Shown: one piece after another, positions 33,991 through 41,252 of the stretch | Numbering within the stretch: position 1 is the first letter of the stretch | How the letters are laid out: every line of letters begins with the position of its first letter | Assembly: GCA_035544955.1 (NCBI GenBank) | Contig: DASZZN010000018.1 | Location: 81,226-145,225 of the forward strand | Length of the DNA: 64,000 nucleotides | DNA from: Candidatus Dormiibacterota bacterium | Lineage (GTDB): Bacteria; Chloroflexota; Dormibacteria; CF-121 | Direction of reading: 5' to 3' | Translations under genes and position numbers: made by a program | Notes under the pieces: generated by a model | The model's database searches: none | The model's input: only the letters and a program-made list of their open reading frames with translations | Told to the model about the DNA's origin: nothing

Positions 33991-35147
33991 GCGCCGAAGG
34001 TAGGCCCGGGTTCGCAACCCGCGCGATCCACGCCGGCCAGGCTCCTGACCCGGCGACCGGCGCCGTGGTGGTTCCCATCTACCAAACCTCGACCTTCGCC
34101 CAGGACGGCCTCGGCAAGCATCGCGGTTACGAGTACTCACGGACCGGGAACCCAACACGTGCCGCGCTCGAGACCTGCATCGCCGCGCTGGAAGGCGGCG
34201 CCCACGGGCTCGCCTTCGCCTCCGGCATGGCGGCGGAGGCGGCGATCATGCAGCTGCTCAAGCCGGGCGACCACACGGTCGCGGTCGACGACCTTTACGG
34301 CGGCAGTTACCGGCTGTTCCGCCGGGTGCTGGAGCCGATGGGTCTCACGTTTTCCTTCGCAGACGGCTCCGACCTCACGGCTGTCGAGAAATCCCTGACC
34401 GATCGCACCCGGATCGTCTGGGTGGAATCGCCGACCAATCCGCTCCTCAAGCTGGTCGACATCGAGGCGGTCAGCAAGCTGGCGCACGCGCGCCAGGCGC
34501 TGCTGGTCGTCGACAACACCTTCATGAGCCCTTACTTTCAGCGTCCCTTGTCGCTGGGCGCCGACATCGTGGTGCACAGCGCCACCAAGTACCTTGGTGG
34601 GCACAGCGATGTGATCGGCGGCACGCTGGTGGTGAACCGGGACGACCTGTTCGAGCGGTTGTCATTCCTCCAAAACGCGGTCGGCGGCGTGCCGGGGCCG
34701 ATGGACGCCTGGCTGGTGCTGCGCGGGGTCAAGACGCTCGCCATCCGCATGCGCGAGCACGAGCACAATGCCCGGCAGGTCGCCGCCTTTTTGGTCGATC
34801 ACCCCAAGGTGGCGCGCGTCTTCTATCCCGGGTTGGCCGACCACCCGCAGCGGGACCTGGCTCGGCGGCAGATGTCCGGCTTCGGCGGCATGATCTCCTT
34901 CGAGGTCACGGGTGGCCTCGAGCCGGCGCGTCGCGTTGTCGAGCGGACTCGGCTATTCACACTGGCCGAGAGCCTGGGTGGCGTGGAGTCGCTGATCGAG
35001 CTGCCGGCGGCGATGACGCATGCCTCCATCCCGGCGGAGACACGGCGAGCACACGGGGTGGCGGATGGGCTGGTTCGCGTCTCGGTCGGGATCGAGGACG
35101 TCGCCGACCTGATCTCAGACCTTGACCGAGCATTGGCCGAAGCCTGA
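33987..35147 (+). CDS. Cystathionine gamma-lyase / gamma-synthase
   Basis: A 386-residue fold-type I PLP enzyme of the Cys/Met metabolism family. The PLP Lys lies in VHSATKYLGGHSDVIGG (about residue 198), with SRTGNPTRAALE near 50 and AFASGMAAEAAI near 75. Paired with cystathionine beta-synthase, it most likely cleaves cystathionine to cysteine, 2-oxobutyrate and ammonia; the family cannot be split from gamma-synthase by motif alone. The TTG at 33987 overlaps the cbs stop (TTGA). Confidence 0.93.
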   Translation: MSAEGRPGFATRAIHAGQAPDPATGAVVVPIYQTSTFAQDGLGKHRGYEYSRTGNPTRAALETCIAALEGGAHGLAFASGMAAEAAIMQLLKPGDHTVAVDDLYGGSYRLFRRVLEPMGLTFSFADGSDLTAVEKSLTDRTRIVWVESPTNPLLKLVDIEAVSKLAHARQALLVVDNTFMSPYFQRPLSLGADIVVHSATKYLGGHSDVIGGTLVVNRDDLFERLSFLQNAVGGVPGPMDAWLVLRGVKTLAIRMREHEHNARQVAAFLVDHPKVARVFYPGLADHPQRDLARRQMSGFGGMISFEVTGGLEPARRVVERTRLFTLAESLGGVESLIELPAAMTHASIPAETRRAHGVADGLVRVSVGIEDVADLISDLDRALAEA

Positions 35148-35171
35148 AGCTCAACAACAAGGAGGTGAGCA

Positions 35172-35363
35172 TTGAAAGCCGACATTAACTTCTCGAACAT
35201 CCTGGTGGCCATCGTCCTGTTGCTGCTGGGCCTCGCGGTCTTCACCCGTCACCGGATCGCGTCGTACGTCGTGGGCGGGTTTCTCATGGTGCTAGCCGCC
35301 ATTAGCATCCTCGCGTTTCTGAAGATCCTCAACGTCACGACCGGTCCGATCACCATTGGTTAA
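35172..35363 (+). CDS. Small two-helix membrane protein, 63 aa
   Basis: A 63-residue protein with two hydrophobic segments at about residues 10-24 and 31-53 joined by a short basic turn (TRHRIAS), so a hairpin in the membrane is likely. No family was recognised. A near-perfect Shine-Dalgarno (AAGGAGGTGA, 35159-35168) precedes a TTG at 35172, which argues strongly that this short gene is translated. It lies 24 bp after the cystathionine lyase gene. Confidence 0.75.
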   Translation: MKADINFSNILVAIVLLLLGLAVFTRHRIASYVVGGFLMVLAAISILAFLKILNVTTGPITIG

Positions 35364-35435
35364 GGAATCGCCGCCGCCGACCGAGGCGTAACGTTCTCGT
35401 CACCGTTCGATAGCTTCGCGCCTCGGATCCACGGG

Positions 35436-35441
35436 TAGACT
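35436..35441 (+). promoter_or_regulatory. -10 box (TAGACT) just upstream of ispH
   Basis: TAGACT ends 6 nt before the GTG at 35448, predicting a leaderless ispH transcript. No Shine-Dalgarno is present in the intervening CCAAGC. Confidence 0.55.
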
Positions 35442-35447
35442 CCAAGC

Positions 35448-36320
35448 GTGGACGTCCTCAAGATCACGCCGCGCGGATATTGCCACGGCGTCGTGGAAGC
35501 GATCCGTGCCGCCAAGCAGACCGCCAAAGCCCGTCCCGGCGAGAAGATCCGGATGCTCGGCTACCTCGTTCACAACACGCACGTGACCGACGAGCTGCAG
35601 GAAAACGGCATCGAGCTAGTCGACAGCGACAACCGCCTGGAGGGCCTGGAGACGATCGACGGCGGCACCGTGATTTTCACCGCGCATGGCGTCTCGCCCG
35701 CGGTGAAGGCGAAGGCCGCGGAGCGCGGTCTCAACATGGTGGACGCGACCTGTTCCGATGTCGTCGTCACGCATGATCTCGTCAAGGACCTCGTCGAACG
35801 CGGTTACGACGTGGTCTACATCGGCCGCCGTGGTCACCCGGAGCCGGAGGGCGTCGTCGGTGAAGCGCCGGACAGGGTGCACCTGGTGCAGGACCCGCAG
35901 GATGTCGATGCGCTCGACCTCAAGAACGAGAAGATCGCGGTCACCTGTCAGACCACGTTGAGCATCTGGGACACGGCGGCGATGATCAAACGAGTCCGCG
36001 AGAAGTACCCGCAGACGGAGGCCTACAACGAAATCTGCCGCGCAACGCAGGACCGTCAGGAGGCGGCCGTCGAGGCCGCGAAGGACTGCGACGTCGTGAT
36101 CGTCGTCGGCAGCGAGCGGAGCTCGAACTCCAAGCGCCTGGTGCAGGTGGTCAAGGAGCTCGCGCACAAGCCGGCCTACCTGGTGGACACTGCGAGGGAC
36201 ATCAAGCCGGAGTGGCTGCAGGGAAAGGCGCGCGTCGGGGTCACCTCCGGCGCGTCCACGCCCACCCAGCTCACCCGCCAGGTGATTGAGTACCTCGAAG
36301 CTCTCGAAGCGCCGCGGTAG
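35448..36320 (+). CDS. ispH: 4-hydroxy-3-methylbut-2-enyl diphosphate reductase
   Basis: A 290-residue iron-sulfur enzyme, the last step of the MEP isoprenoid pathway, producing IPP and DMAPP. The three cluster cysteines are in PRGYCHGV (Cys12), VDATCSDV (about 103) and EICRATQDRQ (about 200). Catalytic His/Glu residues are in VHNTHV, TAHGVS and GHPEPEG, and the C-terminal GVTSGASTP is present. The Cys motif reads GYCHGV rather than the common GFCAGV, a variant seen in the Gram-positive branch. Start GTG 35448. The organism therefore uses the MEP pathway. Confidence 0.95.
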   Translation: MDVLKITPRGYCHGVVEAIRAAKQTAKARPGEKIRMLGYLVHNTHVTDELQENGIELVDSDNRLEGLETIDGGTVIFTAHGVSPAVKAKAAERGLNMVDATCSDVVVTHDLVKDLVERGYDVVYIGRRGHPEPEGVVGEAPDRVHLVQDPQDVDALDLKNEKIAVTCQTTLSIWDTAAMIKRVREKYPQTEAYNEICRATQDRQEAAVEAAKDCDVVIVVGSERSSNSKRLVQVVKELAHKPAYLVDTARDIKPEWLQGKARVGVTSGASTPTQLTRQVIEYLEALEAPR

Positions 36321-36323
36321 ACT
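36318..36323 (+). promoter_or_regulatory. -10 box (TAGACT) overlapping the ispH stop codon
   Basis: The TAG stop of ispH forms the first half of TAGACT, which ends 9 nt before the ATG at 36333. This could drive a leaderless transcript of the membrane-protein gene. Confidence 0.45.
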
Positions 36324-36332
36324 CGCGCGGCA

Positions 36333-37091
36333 ATGAAACCGGTCACGGGACTGGTGTTGGGCTCGGTGGTGTTCACGGTCGGGCTCGTGACCGGGCTCAA
36401 GTGGGTGCCCGCGTCGGTTGCGGACGCCATCGAGTACGGCCCGGCGGGAGCCTGCCAGCAGCCGACCGCGAACGGATCAGGCTGCTGGACCGAGGTGGGT
36501 GCCGTGGTAACCGCGACACATGTCGACCCTCGCCCGCGTGGAAACAGCAACTGGGTTGTGGAGCTCAGCGACGAGTTCGGTCGCCAGCGTCCCCAGGTCG
36601 CCCACCGCGACGTCTTCTACCATCTGACACCCGGTGAGCCGGTCTCGGTCAGGTTCTGGAAGGGTCGGGTCGCCCTCATCCACGTCCCCGGCGCCGGCGA
36701 CCTGCCCACCGACGACGAACCGGGCCGGCAGCTCGGCATCGCGAGCCTGAGCACGGTGTTCGCCGTGCTTGGCGGCTTGGTCGTGTTTCTCGGCGCGCTT
36801 GGTGTGCACCGGCACTCGGGGTCATGGATGCGCTCAGTGACCCGCACAGAGTGGAGTGAGGATCTCTTCGATATGGTTGCGCCGCCCGCGCGGCTATGGT
36901 TCCAGGCTATCTGCTTCATCCTCTTTGGGGGCCTGGCCGCCACCACCATCGCCTGGGTGTGGTTCGATGTGCCCCTCCTCGCGGCTGCAGCCGCCAGCTT
37001 CGGTTTAGCGGCGCTCTGCTGGGCGTGGAGTCTGCATCACCGAGCGCGCACGGTGATGGAGGAGCGGCATTTGCCCCGAAAACCGCGCTAG
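36333..37091 (+). CDS. Membrane protein with an extracytoplasmic loop, unknown function
   Basis: A 252-residue membrane protein. A first hydrophobic segment (about residues 5-27) is followed by a polar domain of roughly 100 residues with two cysteines (GACQQP and SGCWTE) that could form a disulfide, then a second segment (about 133-156). Two more segments follow at about 185-205 and 208-228. No known family was recognised; the layout resembles DUF3592-like membrane proteins. The start is ATG 36333, 12 bp after ispH. Confidence 0.7.
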   Translation: MKPVTGLVLGSVVFTVGLVTGLKWVPASVADAIEYGPAGACQQPTANGSGCWTEVGAVVTATHVDPRPRGNSNWVVELSDEFGRQRPQVAHRDVFYHLTPGEPVSVRFWKGRVALIHVPGAGDLPTDDEPGRQLGIASLSTVFAVLGGLVVFLGALGVHRHSGSWMRSVTRTEWSEDLFDMVAPPARLWFQAICFILFGGLAATTIAWVWFDVPLLAAAAASFGLAALCWAWSLHHRARTVMEERHLPRKPR

Positions 37092-37142
37092 TCTGTCAGC
37101 GTCTTTGACGTTCTTCTTCCAGTACCTCAAGGGGTGAGTCTC

Positions 37143-37799
37143 ATGCGCCTGTACCCCGATGTCTACGGCCGTCGCTTCGCTTGGATGCTCGCCGACCTCG
37201 TGATGGTCGCGTGGATTTACCTGTGTGTTCGGGCGGGCCTGTGGGTGAACAATCTGGTCCTGCAGCTGGACGCCCTCGCCCAGGGCGTAATCAATGCCGG
37301 CAAAACGTTCGATAGCTGGATCCTGTCCTTCGAGCAAGGGATCCCGAATAACGTGCCCTACCTCTCCGATTTCCTGCACCGCACGGCGGAGGCGCTCAAG
37401 ACCCATTCCGGCGATTCCTTGATCTCGGCCGGCATGGCGGGCTCTCACGGCATCCACCTTCTGGCGCTCATCCTGGCGATCATCGTCACGACGGTCCCCC
37501 TGGTGTTTGCCCTGGCCATCTTCCTGCCGCGCCGGCTGCGGCTGATCGCCGACATGCGCGGGATCCACGTGACGTTGCGGCGGGCCCTCGCCCAGCCGGA
37601 GCTGACCTCCCAGATGATGGAGATCCTGGCCGGCCGGGCGATCTACACGCTTCCCTACAACCAGCTACTCGCCTACTCGCACAACCCGGCTGAGGACTGG
37701 TATCTGCGGCGGTTCGAGCCCCTGGCGCGGGCCGAGCTGGAGCACCACGGCCTGACCGTGGAACGTTATTTCGGACCCCGACCGGCCCTCGACGCCTGA
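37143..37799 (+). CDS. Membrane protein, two transmembrane segments, unknown function
   Basis: A 218-residue protein with hydrophobic segments at about residues 13-38 and 97-125 separated by a polar loop. The C-terminal 90 residues are soluble and end in a RRFEPLARAELEHHGL segment. ATG 37143 was chosen because AAGGGGTGA (37128-37136) is properly placed before it; a GTG at 37134 is in frame. No family recognised. It precedes an AAA ATPase gene by about 70 bp and may work with it. Confidence 0.7.
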   Translation: MRLYPDVYGRRFAWMLADLVMVAWIYLCVRAGLWVNNLVLQLDALAQGVINAGKTFDSWILSFEQGIPNNVPYLSDFLHRTAEALKTHSGDSLISAGMAGSHGIHLLALILAIIVTTVPLVFALAIFLPRRLRLIADMRGIHVTLRRALAQPELTSQMMEILAGRAIYTLPYNQLLAYSHNPAEDWYLRRFEPLARAELEHHGLTVERYFGPRPALDA

Positions 37800-37872
37800 G
37801 TTCGATCTCGCAAGAAAGTCGAGCGGCTACAGGTTGCTCTGGAGAGCCGCCCAGCCGGCGGCCTCCTTGCTA

Positions 37873-39171
37873 ATGGCCATTCAGCCACCGCCTCAAGCCA
37901 CCGCCCCGGAGTTCTTCCCGATCGCCCCGGCACGGACCGAAGATTCTGGACTCCCAGTGGCGCGGCTGGCCGACCTCCTCCTGAAACACATCTATTTCAA
38001 GTCGCCCATGTCGGCCAAGGACTGGGCGGCGGCATTGTGCCTGCCCTATCAAACCGTGACGCCGGCGATCCAGAGCCTCGTGGAGCAGGGCTGGGCACAG
38101 ACCATCGGCCGGATGGCGGGACCGTCCCAGAGCCATGACTTCGGGGAGACGCTCGGGTACCTGATCACCGACCCGGGGCGGCTCCGCGCTCGAGACGTGC
38201 TGGCGCGCGACCACTACGTTGGTCCGGCACCGGTGCCCTTCGCGCAGTACGACGTGTCAGTCCGCGCCCAGGTCAGCCAGGCTGACGTGACCGCGGCCTG
38301 GTTGACCCGGGCGCTGCAGCACCTCACGCTCAGCCCGGACCTGCTGGTTCAGCTCGGTCCTCCGGTCAACGCCCGAGCGCCACTATTTCTTTACGGCGCG
38401 CCGGGCAACGGGAAGACCACCATCGCCGAAGCCTGCGCCGAGCTCCTGGGTGAGCCGATCTTCATCCCCTATGCGATCGACATCGAGGGCCAGGTGATGC
38501 GCCTTTACGACCCGCTCCACCACCAGCGCATCGTGCGGCAGATGCCGGTGAACTTCGACCCGCGCTGGGTGCTGGTCAAGCGGCCCTTCGTCAAAGCCGG
38601 CGGCGAGCTGACGACGGCGCAGCTGTCCCCCTCATTCGACCCGCTGATGCGGTACTACGAAGCGCCGATCCATCTCAAAGCCAATGGGGGCATCTTCCTG
38701 CTCGATGACTTCGGGCGCCAGGACTCATCGCCCCGCGCCTTGCTGAACCGGCTGATCGTCGCCCTCGAGCGACGCATCGACTACCTGACGCTCGCCGGCG
38801 CCGGCATGGCGGTCGGCGCCCCGTTCGAAGCCATGGTGGTGTTCAGTACCAACCTCGAACCGGGATCACTCGTCGACGAGGCGTTTCTCCGGCGGGTGCG
38901 CTATAAGATCCACGTCCCCGACCCGACCGCGGTCGAATTCCGGCAGATCTTCGAGCGGGCATGCAAGGAGTTCGAGATCGTCTTCAACGAGGTCGGCTAC
39001 CAGTACGTGCTCGACCGGTATTACAAGCCCTTCAAGCGGCCGATGCGGGGATGTCAGCCGCGCGACATCCTCAACCAGCTCGACGAGGTGGCGTACTTTC
39101 TGGGGCGCCCGTCGCGGCTGGAACCAGACCTTATCGACCTCGCCTGTCGCTCCTATTTCGTCCAGGCGTAG
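37873..39171 (+). CDS. AAA ATPase with N-terminal winged-helix-like region
   Basis: A 432-residue ATPase. An N-terminal helical region (about 30-95: LLKHIYFKSPMSAKDWAAALCLPYQTVTPAIQSLVEQGW) looks like a winged helix. Walker A is GAPGNGKTT (about 180), Walker B is IFLLDDFG (about 280), and a sensor-1 Asn is in VVFSTNLEP (about 320). A C-terminal lid with RGCQPRDILNQ follows. This is the AAA+ architecture of moderate-size regulators or remodelers; the specific role is unknown. ATG 37873 was chosen; an in-frame TTG at 37834 would add 13 residues. No strong Shine-Dalgarno precedes either. Confidence 0.82.
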   Translation: MAIQPPPQATAPEFFPIAPARTEDSGLPVARLADLLLKHIYFKSPMSAKDWAAALCLPYQTVTPAIQSLVEQGWAQTIGRMAGPSQSHDFGETLGYLITDPGRLRARDVLARDHYVGPAPVPFAQYDVSVRAQVSQADVTAAWLTRALQHLTLSPDLLVQLGPPVNARAPLFLYGAPGNGKTTIAEACAELLGEPIFIPYAIDIEGQVMRLYDPLHHQRIVRQMPVNFDPRWVLVKRPFVKAGGELTTAQLSPSFDPLMRYYEAPIHLKANGGIFLLDDFGRQDSSPRALLNRLIVALERRIDYLTLAGAGMAVGAPFEAMVVFSTNLEPGSLVDEAFLRRVRYKIHVPDPTAVEFRQIFERACKEFEIVFNEVGYQYVLDRYYKPFKRPMRGCQPRDILNQLDEVAYFLGRPSRLEPDLIDLACRSYFVQA

Positions 39172-39184
39172 CCGATCAGACTGG

Positions 39185-39580
39185 TTAGCTGCGAATCTGG
39201 TTATAGAACTCGAGCTGCCAGCGCCACTCCTTGCGGTCGTCCGCGTTCCACCAGCTCTTGAGGATCCCGGCCTCGCCGCCCGGGAGGAGGACGACCCGGC
39301 CGATGTCCTGCTCGGTCGGCCAGCCGTCTTCGAGCGTGATGGTGGCACCGTGCCGAACGAGAAAACTCATCGGTCCGGGCTGGTGGCGCTCCAGTCCGTT
39401 GCCGCTCGCCAGCACGTTGCCGCTCGCGTCCCGAACCGTCACCTGTAACTTTGTTGGGGCCGCGTGAACCAGAACGCGGTCGCCGGCATCTTTCTCACTG
39501 ATGCGGCTGCGAGCAAAGGACAGCCCCGTCGCACCCGGTCCCGGCAACCAGAGGTCCCAGACTTCGATCCCGTCACTCAT
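39185..39580 (-). CDS. Conserved-looking hypothetical protein, 131 aa
   Basis: A 131-residue soluble protein rich in Trp and Gly, with DLWLPGPGATGLSFAR at the start and GILKSWWNADDRKEWRWQLEFYNQ at the end. It looks like a beta-rich single domain. No family was recognised and no catalytic motif is visible. ATG 39580, 24 bp downstream of the acetyltransferase gene in the same direction; it converges with the AAA ATPase across 13 bp. Confidence 0.68.
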   Translation of the reverse strand: MSDGIEVWDLWLPGPGATGLSFARSRISEKDAGDRVLVHAAPTKLQVTVRDASGNVLASGNGLERHQPGPMSFLVRHGATITLEDGWPTEQDIGRVVLLPGGEAGILKSWWNADDRKEWRWQLEFYNQIRS

Positions 39581-39604
39581 GCACTGGTTTTACATCAATC
39601 CAGG

Positions 39605-40141
39605 TCAGGTCGTGGCTGTCGCGGATCGTTCATAACCCTGCGCGCGAAAAGAGCCGAGACCACCATTCATCAGGTCGGGCAGCGGCCCAGTGTCGCGAAA
39701 GCCGAGCTTCTCCGCGACTCGGCGGCTGGCGCGGTTCTCGACACCGGCCCAGAGTGTGAAGGATTCAAGGCCGAGCTCGTCAGCGCCCCAGCGGAGGATC
39801 CGCTCGCCCGCCTCGGTGGTGTAGCCGCGGCCGGAGCGATCCGACCGGATCCAGTAATGCAGCTCGGCGCTCCCGTCGGGGTTGCGATTCAAGCCCATCA
39901 CGCCGAGGACGAGGTTTTCTTCCATGACGGCGAAATGGAACTCCTCACCGTCCTCCCACCAGCGCCCAGCATCGGTCGCGTAGTGCTGGTTGCCTTCCAG
40001 CGTGATGTCGGTGGCCCACGGCATCCAGGGCAACAGCTCCGCCCTCGATGCGCGGGCGGCCTGATAGAGACCCTCGGCGTGGCGGCCCTCTACGGGTTCC
40101 AGGCGCAGCCGGCGGGTGACCAACGGCGTCCTCGGTTTCAT
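39605..40141 (-). CDS. GNAT N-acetyltransferase, RimJ/RimL type
   Basis: A 178-residue acetyltransferase of the RimJ/RimL group. The N-terminal TRRLRLEPVEGRHAEGLY, the central LGVMGLNRNPDGSAELHYWIRSDRSGRGYTTEA with the acetyl-CoA loop (SGRGYTTEA, about 108-116), and the C-terminal SRRVAEKLGFRDTG are all family features. Substrate may be a protein N-terminus, an antibiotic or a small amine. ATG 40141. The genes on either side give no further hint. Confidence 0.9.
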   Translation of the reverse strand: MKPRTPLVTRRLRLEPVEGRHAEGLYQAARASRAELLPWMPWATDITLEGNQHYATDAGRWWEDGEEFHFAVMEENLVLGVMGLNRNPDGSAELHYWIRSDRSGRGYTTEAGERILRWGADELGLESFTLWAGVENRASRRVAEKLGFRDTGPLPDLMNGGLGSFRAQGYERSATATT

Positions 40142-40159
40142 GGCCTAGACGCAATGACA

Positions 40160-40177
40160 CCCGGGATTACTCCCGGG
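40160..40177 (-). terminator. Possible terminator hairpin downstream of the 40215-40520 gene
   Basis: A 7-bp perfect stem (CCCGGGA / TCCCGGG) with a 4-nt loop lies about 40 bp after the small gene's stop. The T-content after it on the minus strand is modest, so termination efficiency is uncertain. Confidence 0.35.
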
Positions 40178-40214
40178 CGCCACTGCAGGAGGCGAGGCGT
40201 TCGAGGTTAAACCG

Positions 40215-40520
40215 TTAGGTGCGGACCTGCTTGATGAGGCGGTCCTGCGCCTCGAAGATGATGTCCTGGATGTCAAGGGCGCTGGGGCCGGATTGGTCCA
40301 TGCGGTAGGCGAGCTGGGGATCGACGGCTTCGACGATCTGGCGCAAGCGGGCCTGCATTTCGATCGGGACTTCCATCATGTCGCTCTCGAGCAAGCGTTC
40401 CACCTGTTCCAGTGCCTGGTAGAGCGAGTACCGAAGCGTCCGGCGTGCCGACTCTTCGCGGCGTAGCTGGTTGAACCATTGGTCCTGCTGGTTGATCATC
40501 CTGAGCGTGTTCCTGAGCAT
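40215..40520 (-). CDS. Small helical protein, 101 aa, behind a near-consensus promoter
   Basis: A 101-residue, highly charged, probably all-helical soluble protein (INQQDQWFNQLRREE, then YSLYQALEQVERLLESDMM, then a C-terminal IIFEAQDRLIKQV helix). No family recognised. ATG 40520 is preceded by AGGGGGAG, a good ribosome binding site. A TTGACA-17-TATGAT promoter 161-189 bp upstream points at it, so it is probably strongly expressed with a leader of about 150 nt. Confidence 0.75.
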   Translation of the reverse strand: MLRNTLRMINQQDQWFNQLRREESARRTLRYSLYQALEQVERLLESDMMEVPIEMQARLRQIVEAVDPQLAYRMDQSGPSALDIQDIIFEAQDRLIKQVRT

Positions 40521-40928
40521 GGTCTCCCCCTAGCTCACAAACGAGCGCCGGCACACTGCGCGCCGTCCGGCGTCTGCCGCCGCCGGTAGTTCCCCTTTCA
40601 CGCGTGAGCCTTGGTTCGCCTACCTCCCCCTAAATATGGGGCTTGACGATCCGATCCAGCACAAGATATAGGTTTGCCGCATCATACCGCCGCCCTGCGC
40701 CGGTGTCAAGGACGGCCAACGCGCACACGGTTGCAGTTATCCACCAAGCCTTCCCGGTTTCTTTCCCACCCTGACGACACTCTTCTCGACGTAGCCCGCT
40801 AACTTGATCGGGGACATAAAAATACGACCCGCGGTTTGAACCGTCCAGACGGAACATTTGTTGCGTGCCTTTTTCCACCAACTGCTAACAGAGCGTGCAT
40901 AAGTCCTGTGGAAAAGTGGTGCAGGATG
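40521..40928. other. 408-bp gene-free region with DnaA-box-like sites
   Basis: The longest stretch without a credible gene. It has lower G+C than its surroundings. It holds the leftward promoter, a leader with a CCGGCG/CGCCGG stem, and three DnaA-box-like 9-mers: TTATCCACC (40737-40745), TTTTCCACC (40871-40879) and, on the minus strand, TTTTCCACA (40915-40907). An 83-codon open frame across the promoter on the minus strand has no good ribosome binding site and is not called. Confidence 0.5.
40681..40709 (-). promoter_or_regulatory. Near-consensus sigma-70-type promoter, leftward
   Basis: On the minus strand TTGACA (40709-40704) is separated by exactly 17 bp from TATGAT (40686-40681), placing transcription start near 40674. 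This is one of the two best promoters in the window. The next start codon downstream is at 40520, leaving a leader of about 150 nt. Confidence 0.75.
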
Positions 40929-41249
40929 TTACGGCTGAGCTCGGCTGTTGTACTTTTCGAGCGTCGCCGACAGCGCCGACGCGAGGTCGATCCCCAGGTA
41001 ATTTGCAAGCAGGATGACGATGAACAGCACATCACCAAGCTCATCGGCGATGGAGCCGTCGGCATCCTTTGCTCCACGTGGCTTGTCGCCGAATCGGAAG
41101 TTCAGCTCGCGTCCGAGTTCGCCGACCTCCTCCGCCAGCCGCGCGTACTGCGACAGCGGCGACCAGTAGTGTCCGCGTTGTTTGATCCAGGCGTCGACGA
41201 AAGCCTGGACTTCGGGAAGGTCGGACGGAAGCTCGTGGTCGTCGGCCAC
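40929..41249 (-). CDS. MazG-like nucleotide pyrophosphohydrolase
   Basis: A 106-residue protein of the all-alpha NTP pyrophosphohydrolase (MazG-like) superfamily. The metal-binding pattern is visible as LAEEVGELGRELN (about 38-50) and DELGDVLFIVILLANYLGID (about 68-87). It likely hydrolyses noncanonical or regulatory NTPs to NMP and pyrophosphate (house-cleaning). The GTG at 41249 lies 3 bp after the ligD stop, so it is expressed with LigD. The link to DNA repair is plausible as nucleotide-pool sanitation. Confidence 0.87.
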   Translation of the reverse strand: MADDHELPSDLPEVQAFVDAWIKQRGHYWSPLSQYARLAEEVGELGRELNFRFGDKPRGAKDADGSIADELGDVLFIVILLANYLGIDLASALSATLEKYNSRAQP

Positions 41250-41252
41250 CGG

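Noticed and set aside
37834..37872. 13-codon N-terminal extension of the AAA ATPase from TTG
   Set aside because: No ribosome binding site precedes it and ATG 37873 gives an equally complete protein.
40630..40881. 83-codon open frame on the minus strand in the gene-free region
   Set aside because: It covers the TTGACA-17-TATGAT promoter, has no ribosome binding site and looks like non-coding composition.
40737..40915. DnaA-box-like sites as a chromosomal origin
   Set aside because: Only near-matches, few in number, and no dnaA, dnaN or other replication genes nearby.
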